7,025 bases of DNA from Dehalococcoidales bacterium (GCA_020354275.1 CP070645.1:1563200-1570224); one strand, 5' to 3'. Numbered from the stretch's first letter, positions 1-6,676 are shown. The notes: generated by a model not told the origin, from the letters alone. A program made the numbers and translations.

Positions 1-1
1 C

Positions 2-1708
2 AAGTTCCGCGGCGAGTTCGAGGAACGGCTCAAGGCGGTGATGGACGAGGTCCGGCAATCACAGGGCGAGGTCATACTCTTTATCGACGAGATTCACACC
101 GTGGTCGGTGCCGGAGCCGCCGAGGGGGCCATTGACGCCAGCAACATGCTCAAACCGGCACTGGCTCACGGTGAGTTACAGTGCGTCGGTGCCACCACCC
201 TTGACGAATACCGCAAGTTTATCGAGAAAGACAAGGCCCTGGAGAGGCGCCTGCAGCCGGTATTCCTCAGCGAGCCCAGTGTCGATGCCACCATTGAGAT
301 GCTGCACGGGCTGCGGCCCAGGTATGAAGCCCACCACAAGATCAAAATCAGCGACGAGGCCCTTGAGGCAGCCGCCCATCTCAGCCAGCGCTACATCTCA
401 GACCGTTTCCTGCCCGATAAAGCGATTGACCTGATTGACGAAGCGGCCAGCAAACTGCGCATTGACACCGAGAGCGCACCCCCCGAGGTCAAGTCACTTG
501 AACAGCGCTTGAAGCAGATGACCAATGAGGAGGAGGCAGTCTCTCAGCGCCAGGACTACGAGCAAGCTGCCCGGCTCAAGTCAGAAAGGCTACGCCTGGA
601 GGAGGAGTACAACCAGGCGAAAAGCCAGTGGCTTAAAAAGGAGAAGATTGACAGCACGGTTGACGCCGAGGACATTGCCAAACTGATTTCTAACTGGACC
701 GGCATACCGATATCGCAGATGCTCGAGGGCGAAGCGGAGAAACTGCTGCACATGGAAGACCGAATCCACGAGAGACTGGTCAACCAGGAGGAGGCGGTCA
801 CCGCCATTTCGGAAGCGATACGCCGGAGCCGGGCCGGGCTCAAAGACCCCCGGCGGCCAATCGGCAGTTTCCTTTTCCTGGGCCCAACCGGCGTCGGCAA
901 GACCGAGCTGGCGCGCACCCTGGCCAGGTTCCTCTTCGACGACGAAAACGCAATGGTACGCCTGGATATGTCCGAGTACCAGGAAAGGCACACGGTTTCC
1001 CGGCTTATCGGTGCCCCACCGGGCTATATCGGCTACGAAGAGGGCGGGCAGCTCACCGAGGCAATCAGGCGCCGCCCCTACCGGGTAATTCTGCTGGACG
1101 AGATTGAAAAAGCCCATCCGGAGGTATTCAACAGCCTGCTTCAGCTTCTCGATGACGGCAGGCTTACCGACGGCCACGGGCGGACGGTCGATTTCAAGAA
1201 CACCGTGGTCATCATGACCAGCAACACCGGCGTCGAGCTCATCAAGCGTGATATGAGCCTGGGTTTCGCCACCCAGCGGGGCGGTACCAGGGCACGCCAG
1301 CAGAGCCACGAGGAAATGAGGGACAAGGTCATGGCCGAGGTGAAAAAGACCTTCCGCCCCGAATTCCTCAACCGCCTCGATGACATCATCGTCTTCCATG
1401 AACTGACCGAGGAACAGCTGAGAAGCATCGTTGACCTCCTGGTGGACGACCTCCAGGAACGCTTAACCGACCGCCAGTTGAAGCTGGAGGTAACCGATGC
1501 CGCCAAATCCTGGCTGGCCAAGACCGGCTTTGACCCTGTCTACGGCGCCAGGCCGTTGAGACGGGCAATAGAACGCTACGTGGAGAACCCGCTGTCAACC
1601 AGGGTGCTGCGCGGTGAGTTTAAAGAGGGCGATATCGTGCTTGTTGACCTTGAAGACGATACCCTGACCTTTACCGTGAGAACGGCAGAGGCCGTGACCA
1701 GCAAGTAG
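2..1708 (+). CDS. clpC: ClpC-type AAA+ ATPase, ATP-dependent Clp protease ATP-binding subunit (5'-truncated by window edge)
   Basis: Hexameric unfoldase that threads substrates into the ClpP peptidase in the cytoplasm. The frame is open from base 2, so the GTG/ATG near 38 is internal. 568 residues are visible against about 810-820 for the family, so the N domain and D1 Walker A lie outside. In visible-residue numbering: KFRGEFEERLKAV at 1-13; D1 Walker B with catalytic DE at 29-30; sensor 1 GATT at 63-66; D1 arginine fingers near 82-83. A short UVR-like coiled segment (about 175-210, with DYEQAARLKSERLRLEEEY) sits where ClpB has a much longer M domain, which favours ClpC. D2 has Walker A GPTGVGKT at 294-301, Walker B DE at 366-367, an LGF tripeptide (420-422) where the ClpP-docking loop is expected, FLNR with R458, and sensor 2 GARPLRR with R517. 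All visible catalytic residues are intact. The next gene on this strand starts 84 bases on, past a hairpin. Confidence 0.95.
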   Translation, partial: KFRGEFEERLKAVMDEVRQSQGEVILFIDEIHTVVGAGAAEGAIDASNMLKPALAHGELQCVGATTLDEYRKFIEKDKALERRLQPVFLSEPSVDATIEMLHGLRPRYEAHHKIKISDEALEAAAHLSQRYISDRFLPDKAIDLIDEAASKLRIDTESAPPEVKSLEQRLKQMTNEEEAVSQRQDYEQAARLKSERLRLEEEYNQAKSQWLKKEKIDSTVDAEDIAKLISNWTGIPISQMLEGEAEKLLHMEDRIHERLVNQEEAVTAISEAIRRSRAGLKDPRRPIGSFLFLGPTGVGKTELARTLARFLFDDENAMVRLDMSEYQERHTVSRLIGAPPGYIGYEEGGQLTEAIRRRPYRVILLDEIEKAHPEVFNSLLQLLDDGRLTDGHGRTVDFKNTVVIMTSNTGVELIKRDMSLGFATQRGGTRARQQSHEEMRDKVMAEVKKTFRPEFLNRLDDIIVFHELTEEQLRSIVDLLVDDLQERLTDRQLKLEVTDAAKSWLAKTGFDPVYGARPLRRAIERYVENPLSTRVLRGEFKEGDIVLVDLEDDTLTFTVRTAEAVTSK

Positions 1709-1733
1709 GCACTGAATGATATTTTGATAAACC

Positions 1734-1762
1734 GCCGGCGAAGTCCCCGGGGCTTTGCCGGC
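1734..1762 (+). other. Strong GC-rich hairpin between clpC and the methyltransferase gene
   Basis: GCCGGCGAAGTCCCC is followed at once by GGGGCTTTGCCGGC. The arms pair over about 12-13 positions with two G-U wobbles and a tiny loop. No T-run follows on either strand, so it is not a classical intrinsic terminator. It lies in the leader if the downstream gene starts at the ATG at 1793. It could be a Rho-independent-like pause, an mRNA-stabilising or processing hairpin, or a protein site. A possible extended -10 (TGaTATTTT, 1717-1725) just before it would put a transcript start near 1732, so the hairpin would sit at the 5' end of the methyltransferase mRNA. No convincing -35 accompanies it. Confidence 0.45.
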
Positions 1763-1792
1763 AACCTGTTATACAGCACCTTCGGCAATCCC

Positions 1793-2581
1793 ATGAAAAC
1801 AGAACGTGTTGACAGCAGCAAGGTTGACCTGGACTGGGAAGACGGGCACGTCTTCCCCCAGAAGCCGTACCCCGATGTCGCTTTCCTCTACCGGCGGATG
1901 AACGAAGTTACCCTGGGTGCATTGGCCACCGATAAAGGCGACAAAATCCTCGATGTCGGCTGCGGCCGGGCCACCGACGCCATCACGCTGGCCGGAGAGG
2001 GCGGTCGGTGCTCCGGGCTTGAGCCGTCGAGGAAGATGCTGGAGCTGGCCCTGGAGAGTATCATCCGTGAAAACTCCGGTCTGAACCTGGTTCAGGGAAC
2101 CGGCGAGTACCTGCCCTTTGGACCAGCTTCCTTTGACAGGGTCATCTGCAAGGGGGCCCTCGATCACTTCCCCAGCCCCGGTAAGGCTATCGAAGAGATG
2201 GCCAGAGTCCTGAAGCCCGGTGGCAGGGTAATAATCGCCGTCACCAACTTCGAAAGCCTCGGTTTCAAACTGGGTCGGCAACTATTCAAGCTGATAGGAA
2301 TCTTCTCCAGAGAAAAGGCGAAATACCGTGATGTCCTGCTGGTTCCCACTGACCACACCCTAGAGTTCGATTACCCCGTTCTAAAAAAGCTGGTTGAACC
2401 CTATCTGGCAATAGAGCAGTCCACCGGGGTATCGCTGCTCTTCGGTGTGCCCTTCTGGGGGGCACTACTGGACAGGCTGCCCGGCAGGGTCTCGCTCGCT
2501 ATCCTGAACACGCTTGAAAGGCTGGCCTGCCGCTTCCCGGCAATGAGTAACGTCATCGTCCTGAAATGCAGGCCCCGCTGA
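1793..2581 (+). CDS. Class I SAM-dependent methyltransferase (Methyltransf_11-like), substrate unknown
   Basis: Transfers a methyl group from S-adenosylmethionine to an unidentified acceptor; cytoplasmic. With the ATG at 1793 it has 262 residues, normal for the family. Motif I is ILDVGCGRATDA (about 52-63). The acidic residue ending beta 2 is E77 in SGLE. QGTGEYLPFGPASFD starting at 101 is the motif II region, and RVLKPGGRVII at 138-148 is the post-II strand. The C-terminal third (about residues 150-262) is variable and probably binds the acceptor. A TTG at 1724 would add 23 residues, but that extension is translated from the hairpin at 1734-1762, looks unlike the family, and has no ribosome site. 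The ATG also lacks a clear Shine-Dalgarno sequence, so the start is moderately sure. It may be read through from clpC or have a weak promoter of its own. It converges on the minus-strand operon. Homology to menaquinone- or sterol-type methyltransferases is only at fold level. Confidence 0.85.
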   Translation: MKTERVDSSKVDLDWEDGHVFPQKPYPDVAFLYRRMNEVTLGALATDKGDKILDVGCGRATDAITLAGEGGRCSGLEPSRKMLELALESIIRENSGLNLVQGTGEYLPFGPASFDRVICKGALDHFPSPGKAIEEMARVLKPGGRVIIAVTNFESLGFKLGRQLFKLIGIFSREKAKYRDVLLVPTDHTLEFDYPVLKKLVEPYLAIEQSTGVSLLFGVPFWGALLDRLPGRVSLAILNTLERLACRFPAMSNVIVLKCRPR

Positions 2582-2583
2582 TT

Positions 2584-2604
2584 TACCGTCAACTATAAAC
2601 GGTA
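2584..2604. terminator. Small inverted repeat at convergent gene junction, possible bidirectional terminator
   Basis: TACCGT and ACGGTA form a perfect 6-bp stem around a 9-base loop in the 40 bases between two converging stop codons. The location is right for a terminator serving both strands. The stem is short and no T-run follows on either strand, so the call rests mainly on position. Confidence 0.3.
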
Positions 2605-2621
2605 GTACTGTCCGGGAGTAA

Positions 2622-3263
2622 TTACTTCTTGACCATCAGAATAGAGGTAATTCCGTAACTGCCAACGATTTCATGCATCTCTTCTATTTCATCCCTGTGC
2701 TGCTCAATCAGCCCCTCGATCGCCTCGGTTACCTCCGACCAGTCCTCGTATTTATAATCATGGCAGCCGATAACCCCGCCGGAAACCAGGTGTGGCCAGA
2801 TGATATGGAAGTCATTCTCGACATGGGCCTTCTCATGGCAACCGTCAACGAAGCCAAAGACAAACTTCTGTTCTTCGGGGAACCTGACCTTCATTGAATC
2901 CTCGATAATAGTAACGATATTATCAAAACCGCGGGTCGCCTCCTGATAGACGGCCAGCATCTGGTTCCCTCCCAGATAGGCTTCATAGACCTCGCAGGCC
3001 GTCATCCCGCCCCGGCTGGCGGTCTGGTCGAGACTGGGGTTAAAGATGTCGATAACATACACCACCTTCTCGTATTTCTGGGCATATCTGGCCAGCCTGA
3101 CCGTGCCCCCGCCCATGAAGGCGCCGATCTCAACGATGTCACCGTCCAGCCTGTGTAACTGGCGGCTCTCCATGAAGGCAATCAGGTTCTCGTAACCCAC
3201 AAAATCGGGTGGCACGGTCCTCAGTCCCAGAACATTTCTCAATATTTTTTTAAAACTACCCAT
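2622..3263 (-). CDS. Class I SAM-dependent methyltransferase, Methyltransf_24-type (last gene of operon)
   Basis: Predicted SAM-dependent methyltransferase of the group that includes TylF/CmcI-like O-methyltransferases; acceptor unknown. The chosen ATG at 3263 gives 213 residues and has AAAGG 7 bases upstream. The GTG at 3278, which adds five residues, has no ribosome site. SAM-binding motif VEIGAFMGGGT is at 44-54, and the acidic residue of beta 2 is D72 in YVIDIF. The family signature FVDGCHEKAHVENDF is at 138-152, followed by GGVIGCHDY at 162-170. In this group the DG-H and HDY residues lie near the metal and SAM site (family knowledge). It starts 17 bases after the toroid gene stops, so it is co-transcribed. 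It belongs to a different methyltransferase subfamily from the second gene of the operon, so the two probably act at different positions on one product. Confidence 0.88.
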   Translation of the reverse strand: MGSFKKILRNVLGLRTVPPDFVGYENLIAFMESRQLHRLDGDIVEIGAFMGGGTVRLARYAQKYEKVVYVIDIFNPSLDQTASRGGMTACEVYEAYLGGNQMLAVYQEATRGFDNIVTIIEDSMKVRFPEEQKFVFGFVDGCHEKAHVENDFHIIWPHLVSGGVIGCHDYKYEDWSEVTEAIEGLIEQHRDEIEEMHEIVGSYGITSILMVKK

Positions 3264-3270
3264 CAGTCTG

Positions 3271-3275
3271 CCTTT
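3271..3275 (-). promoter_or_regulatory. Ribosome binding site deciding the ATG start of the Methyltransf_24-type gene
   Basis: On the minus strand AAAGG stands 7 bases before the ATG at 3263. The in-frame GTG at 3278 lies upstream of this site and has no purine-rich stretch of its own. The ATG is therefore the preferred start. Confidence 0.55.
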
Positions 3276-3280
3276 CACTG

Positions 3281-4318
3281 TTATTGGATTTGTGGTAAGA
3301 ACCTGACCCCGGTCTCATCCTCGCCGTCAAGCTGTGTGGTCAGGGCCATAACCACCGCGGCTGATGCCCAGGTGGGCTTCTCTCCATCCGGCCAGATTTC
3401 TTCCTCGGGTATCTTAATCCCCGTCCAGAAGCATCCGTCCGAGTCCCTCAGTCTGAATATCCAATCCAGCAGTTTTTCCGCACGGTCATCCTCCCCGATA
3501 CGGCTAAGTGCCATGACCAGCTCGCACGTCTCGGCCACGGTCACCCACCATGGTTCCTCGACCTGGCACTTACAACCCCAGCCATCAATGACAAAATCAT
3601 CCCAGCGTTCACGTATCCGCTCCCTGGCCTCCTTCCCTTTGACAACACCGGCCAGGACGGGGTAGTACCAGCTCATGGCGTAGTTGTGCTTGCCGTCAGA
3701 GAAGCTGTCAAAGAGTTCAGGCTGCTGATTGATTGCCCGGTACAGTCTGGCGGCGGCATCATCCCAGTCCGGCTTATCCCTGCCCAGCAATCCGGCCAGC
3801 TTCACCCCGCAGCGCAGGCTCTGCCAGATACAGCTTGACCCCGCCAGCAGGGCTCCCGGGTCGGCCTTACCATGTATGTCCCGCGCCCAGTAGACCTCAC
3901 CGGTCGGCTGCTGCATGCCCAGGGTGAAGCCGATGCCATTCTCTAGCGCCGGCCATATCTGGGCGATAAAGTCCACATCCCCGGTGAGTAGATAATGGTA
4001 CCAAAGCCCGATAGCCAGGTAAGAGCTGTAATTGGCGTCGCGGGTGAAGTCCGCAGGCATGTTATTCCGGTAGCTGAACCACCAGCTACCGTCATGGTTC
4101 TGATTTTTACCCAACCACCGGTAGGCATTCCTGGCCTGTTCATGCCGCCCGCACAGGTCAAGGGCTATGGCACACTCTATATGGTCCCAGGGGTCAGCTA
4201 TTCCATCCTTAAACCACGGTATGGCTCCCGAAGCAAGCTGTGTCCGGCTGATATATTGCGCCTGCTGCTCAATTATTCCCTGAATTACAGCCGGCTTTTG
4301 TTTCCGTTCAAGGTTCAT
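3281..4318 (-). CDS. Probable alpha/alpha-toroid protein of unknown function (prenyltransferase/terpene-cyclase-like or six-hairpin glycosidase-like)
   Basis: The 345-residue protein is rich in Trp and His and has no signal peptide or membrane segment. Residues 31-48 hold GAIPWF and DPWDHIE. QNHDGSWW (73-80) and a later SDGCFW near the C terminus resemble QW motifs (Q-x-x-DGSW) of squalene-cyclase/prenyltransferase toroids. Repeated helical pairs such as the Tyr/Trp-rich SYLAIGLWYHYLLTGD fit an (alpha/alpha)6 barrel, also found in family 15-type glycosidases and related enzymes. Automatic pipelines would probably call it prenyltransferase; I see no cyclase DCTAE motif and no metal-binding CaaX-prenyltransferase signature, so that name is not supported. 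The start is the ATG at 4318, overlapping the upstream stop by 11 bases with GGTGAG just before it. A longer in-frame start at 4390 would run deep into the upstream gene and is rejected. It is the third gene of the operon; its role may be a glycan or isoprenoid step. Confidence 0.8.
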   Translation of the reverse strand: MNLERKQKPAVIQGIIEQQAQYISRTQLASGAIPWFKDGIADPWDHIECAIALDLCGRHEQARNAYRWLGKNQNHDGSWWFSYRNNMPADFTRDANYSSYLAIGLWYHYLLTGDVDFIAQIWPALENGIGFTLGMQQPTGEVYWARDIHGKADPGALLAGSSCIWQSLRCGVKLAGLLGRDKPDWDDAAARLYRAINQQPELFDSFSDGKHNYAMSWYYPVLAGVVKGKEARERIRERWDDFVIDGWGCKCQVEEPWWVTVAETCELVMALSRIGEDDRAEKLLDWIFRLRDSDGCFWTGIKIPEEEIWPDGEKPTWASAAVVMALTTQLDGEDETGVRFLPQIQ

Positions 4319-5036
4319 TGCTCTCACCGTGCACCTTACTGGCATAAAAGGCGATGCTTTTCGGGAATATGTGATTGAGGAAATCATCAATAAGACGTAC
4401 TATCCTGGTGCCGGTCTTCAGGTCCCACACCAGGAACCTGTAATAAAGGGAGGGAATGATAGCTTTTTCCCTCCCGTAGCCAAAAAGGCAGCGGAATATC
4501 CAGTAGATGGAATGCAGGGCATGCTTGTGGCGGGTGGCATTTATAATGAGATTATTCTGTTTAAGCTTTGAAGCCAGTTCGCCGTTCTTATATATTCTGA
4601 TGTGCCCCCCCGGCTGGTTATGGTAGTCCCGCGATAGCTTCCAGCAGATTGCCTCGGGTAGATAGCTTGGCACACTGACGGCAATCATGCCATCGTCCTT
4701 GAGCACCCTTACTATTTCACTGACACCCTTTTCATCGTCAATAATATGCTCCAGCACCTCGGAACAAATGATTTTATCGAATGAAGCGTCCGGAAAAGGG
4801 AGGTTGAGTATATTGCCCCTGATCAGGGCCCATTTTCCCCTGTCCTCTTCCTGCTCGTGCAGTGCCTGGAACAGCTGCCTGAGATTACCGAGTTCCTCAG
4901 AATCAACATCCAGGGCATAGACCAGGCAATCGGCTATTTTACAGGCTTCCAGGCTGTGCCTGCCCCCTCCGCAGCCGATATCCAGAATCCGCTCACCATC
5001 CCTGACCCCCAGCAGTCTGTAGTCGATGGTAAGCAC
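4308..5036 (-). CDS. Class I SAM-dependent methyltransferase, Methyltransf_11-type (second gene of operon)
   Basis: 242-residue SAM-dependent methyltransferase, acceptor unknown. SAM motif I LDIGCGGGRH is at 18-27, preceded by the LDYRLLG-like N terminus (IDYRLLGVRDGE). The beta-2 acidic residue is D43 in ALDVD. GNILNLPFPDASFDKIICSE begins at 74, and SEVLEHI ends near 98. GGHIRIY at 143-149 and an aromatic stretch HALHSIYWIFRCLFG mark the C-terminal acceptor-side region. The start is a GTG placed directly after the TGA of the glycosyltransferase gene. AGAGG about 8 bases upstream, inside that gene's last codons, serves it, so translation is probably coupled. An ATG four bases upstream is out of frame. 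Its 3' end overlaps the toroid gene by 11 bases. The neighbour glycosyltransferase suggests a glycosylated or sugar-containing acceptor (inference). Confidence 0.9.
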   Translation of the reverse strand: MLTIDYRLLGVRDGERILDIGCGGGRHSLEACKIADCLVYALDVDSEELGNLRQLFQALHEQEEDRGKWALIRGNILNLPFPDASFDKIICSEVLEHIIDDEKGVSEIVRVLKDDGMIAVSVPSYLPEAICWKLSRDYHNQPGGHIRIYKNGELASKLKQNNLIINATRHKHALHSIYWIFRCLFGYGREKAIIPSLYYRFLVWDLKTGTRIVRLIDDFLNHIFPKSIAFYASKVHGESNEP

Positions 5037-6263
5037 TCATAACACCTCTTGGTACACTTCCACGGTCTTCCTGGCGGCTTGCTCCCAGGTAAAATTCTGC
5101 TCGATCCTCTTTCTACCCGTCGCGCCCATCTTCCTCCTTAAACTCTCATCTTCGAGCAGACGTTCCACCGCCGAGGCTATGGCAGCGGGGTCAGCTGGCG
5201 GTACAATGAAACCACTTTCCCCGTCCCGTCCCACCACCTCGGGCAGGGCTCCACCGCTGGTACTGACAACGGGCAGCTGGCAGGACATCGCCTCCGCAGC
5301 CGGGAGACCGAACCCCTCGTAGATGGAAGGAACAACGCATATCTCTGAGGACACATAGTGCCTGACCAGTTCCTCCATGGTTATCCTTCCGGTAAAGGAA
5401 ACAATATCCTGCAGGCCATACTCCTCGACCAGCTTCATGTTATGCCCGTCCGGAGAAGGAGTACCGACAACCTTCAGCCTTACGTCCGTCCCGTTCTTGA
5501 GCAGCTGCAGGGCCTTCAACAGGTAAGAAACGCCCTTGACCGATTGTTCGCTGCTGTTCACCAGGATGAGGCTTCTCGGTTCCTTGGCCACGTTATCATC
5601 ATTCTTGAAGAAGTTGCTGTCAATGCCATTATATACCATCCGCAGCCTGTCCCTCGGCACCTTGAGAGAGCGTTCAATGGCATCTACCGAGCTTTCAGAA
5701 ACGGTTATCACCCTCTCCATGCGCCGCGACACTATGCCCTGCATAAAACAGAAGGAATACCATCTCTTCAGGCGGAACTTCTCCCAGAGGCCGTCAGCCT
5801 GAGATACCTCCAGGTTTCTATCAATGGGGATGGGGTGATGGATGGTGGCCACAACCGGGATACCGAGCCGTTTCATCATCAGTAGCCCGTAGCCCAGGCA
5901 CTGGTTGTCATGGATAATATCAAACCGGTACTCTTTTATCAGCTCGCGAATAAGTCTGTAGGCCCGTAGGCTGAAGGCAAGGGGTTCCGGGAACGTTCCC
6001 AGACAAACAGCAGCGAATTCATAGAAGTCGATTGGATTGCGCACCCTCATCAGGCTCTTTACCAGAGAATCCCCTGTCTCGTAGAGGTTCAGGCTTTCCA
6101 CCGGGTGCAGGATTACTCCATCGGCCACATCGGGGTAGGGAGGCCCTGATATTACGTGTACTTCGTGACCCTGGTTATGCAGCTCTCTGGCTAGATAGTA
6201 GATATAGATTCCCTGTCCGCCGCAATAGGGGTTCCCCCGGTAACATAGGAGGCAGATTCTCAT
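5037..6263 (-). CDS. GT4-family (GT-B fold) glycosyltransferase, first gene of operon
   Basis: Predicted to transfer a sugar from a nucleotide-sugar donor with retention of anomeric configuration; acceptor and sugar unknown; cytoplasmic. 408 residues, typical for GT4. The N-terminal Rossmann-like domain (about 1-205) has the glycine loop YCGGQGIYIYYLA at 13-25 and HHPIPIDRN at 142-150. VSESS (188-192) and YNGID (211-215) lead into the C-terminal donor-binding domain. The EX7E motif is intact: E316 and E324 in YEGFGLPAAE, followed by SGGALPEVV. K243 of the donor-phosphate site is present (SVKG), but the Arg usual about 4-5 residues earlier in GT4 (the G-R of GRL-x-KG) is replaced by an NSSEQ stretch. 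The ATG has a perfect AGGAGG (6270-6275) six bases upstream. It heads a four-gene transcript from the promoter at 6359-6387, and its stop abuts the next start. Confidence 0.93.
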   Translation of the reverse strand: MRICLLCYRGNPYCGGQGIYIYYLARELHNQGHEVHVISGPPYPDVADGVILHPVESLNLYETGDSLVKSLMRVRNPIDFYEFAAVCLGTFPEPLAFSLRAYRLIRELIKEYRFDIIHDNQCLGYGLLMMKRLGIPVVATIHHPIPIDRNLEVSQADGLWEKFRLKRWYSFCFMQGIVSRRMERVITVSESSVDAIERSLKVPRDRLRMVYNGIDSNFFKNDDNVAKEPRSLILVNSSEQSVKGVSYLLKALQLLKNGTDVRLKVVGTPSPDGHNMKLVEEYGLQDIVSFTGRITMEELVRHYVSSEICVVPSIYEGFGLPAAEAMSCQLPVVSTSGGALPEVVGRDGESGFIVPPADPAAIASAVERLLEDESLRRKMGATGRKRIEQNFTWEQAARKTVEVYQEVL

Positions 6264-6269
6264 ATTTAA

Positions 6270-6275
6270 CCTCCT
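6270..6275 (-). promoter_or_regulatory. Ribosome binding site of the glycosyltransferase gene
   Basis: Perfect AGGAGG on the minus strand, six bases before the ATG at 6263. It fixes that start and suggests strong initiation for the first gene of the operon. Confidence 0.8.
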
Positions 6276-6280
6276 ATTTT

Positions 6281-6325
6281 CACCCCATCCCCCTCGTTAT
6301 CATAACCACAGCAACTGATGGGATG
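6281..6325 (-). other. Possible leader hairpin of the glycosyltransferase operon mRNA
   Basis: In the transcript CATCCCATC (6317-6325) can pair with GATGGGGTG (6281-6289) over 9 positions including one G-U. The loop is 27 bases and contains the odd palindrome GTTATGATAAC. The structure lies between the predicted transcript start near 6352 and the Shine-Dalgarno site at 6270-6275, and leaves that site free. It is too simple to be assigned to a riboswitch class and may be chance. Confidence 0.25.
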
Positions 6326-6358
6326 GTATCTGCCAGAGTAACAAGCCATTCGGCGCAA

Positions 6359-6387
6359 ATTATACATTAAGTTATGTGATTTGGCAA
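6359..6387 (-). promoter_or_regulatory. Sigma70-type promoter of the four-gene minus-strand operon
   Basis: On the minus strand the -35 element TTGCCA (6382-6387) is followed by exactly 17 bases and a perfect TATAAT (6359-6364). This is 11 of 12 consensus positions with ideal spacing. Transcription would begin near 6352, giving a leader of about 89 bases before the glycosyltransferase ATG. There is no other candidate of this quality upstream of the four genes. Confidence 0.8.
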
Positions 6388-6470
6388 TCACCTGGGTATA
6401 TACTACAGAACCAGTATAAGATAATTCAGCCTGGTGCGGGTAAACAGCCAGTCTTACCACCCGGCTTTAC

Positions 6471-6499
6471 TTGCCTTACCGGTTATTTTCTGCTAAATT
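6471..6499 (+). promoter_or_regulatory. Probable sigma70-type promoter of the tRNA-Ala gene
   Basis: TTGCCT (6471-6476), a 17-base spacer, and TAAATT (6494-6499) give a reasonable promoter. Its start point near 6506 is about 18 bases before the mature tRNA 5' end. It diverges from the operon promoter at 6359-6387, with about 84 bases between the two -35 elements. Confidence 0.55.
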
Positions 6500-6523
6500 C
6501 TAATACGTATCAGGCAAACACGT

Positions 6524-6599
6524 GGGGCTGTAGTTCACTCGGGAGAACGTTTGACTGGCAGTCAAAAGGTAGGGGGTTCGAATCCCCCCAGCTCCACCA
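6524..6599 (+). tRNA. tRNA-Ala, anticodon GGC
   Basis: A complete 76-base cloverleaf. The acceptor arm GGGGCTG pairs with CAGCTCC with a G3:U70 wobble, the alanyl-tRNA synthetase identity element. The D stem is GTTC/GAAC around an 8-base loop. The anticodon stem TTTGA/TCAAA is perfect, with loop CTGGCAG and anticodon GGC at 6557-6559, reading GCC and GCU. The variable loop has 5 bases (AGGTA). The T stem GGGGG/CCCCC encloses TTCGAAT. The discriminator is A and the 3' CCA is encoded. It reads GCC codons, which are frequent in this window's genes. It stands alone, with no second tRNA directly downstream. Confidence 0.97.
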
Positions 6600-6676
6600 T
6601 TGAATTTAATGAAGCCAACATCACCTCCAAACACGCCCTCGTTTGTTACCACTCATCCTATATAGTATCGAATCGA

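Noticed and set aside
590..1399. Long open frame of 269 codons on the minus strand inside clpC
   Set aside because: It is antisense to well-conserved ClpC D2 coding sequence, has no ribosome site and no family-like motifs; a shadow of G+C-rich codon use.
1724..1792. TTG-initiated 23-residue N-terminal extension of the plus-strand methyltransferase
   Set aside because: The extension is translated from the hairpin at 1734-1762, has no ribosome site and resembles no methyltransferase N terminus; the ATG at 1793 gives a normal length.
2617..2626. Perfect 10-base palindrome AGTAATTACT at the 3' end of the operon
   Set aside because: Short, A+T-rich and overlapping a stop codon; expected by chance and without a loop for a terminator.
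3281..4318. DWDD in the toroid protein as the DxDD motif of class II terpene cyclases
   Set aside because: It lies in a charged helix segment (KPDWDDAAARLYRA) without the surrounding cyclase context, so it looks like a chance match.
4319..4390. 24-residue N-terminal extension of the toroid protein from an upstream ATG
   Set aside because: It would overlap the upstream methyltransferase gene by 83 bases; the ATG at 4318 gives a typical 11-base coupled overlap with a GGTGAG ribosome site.
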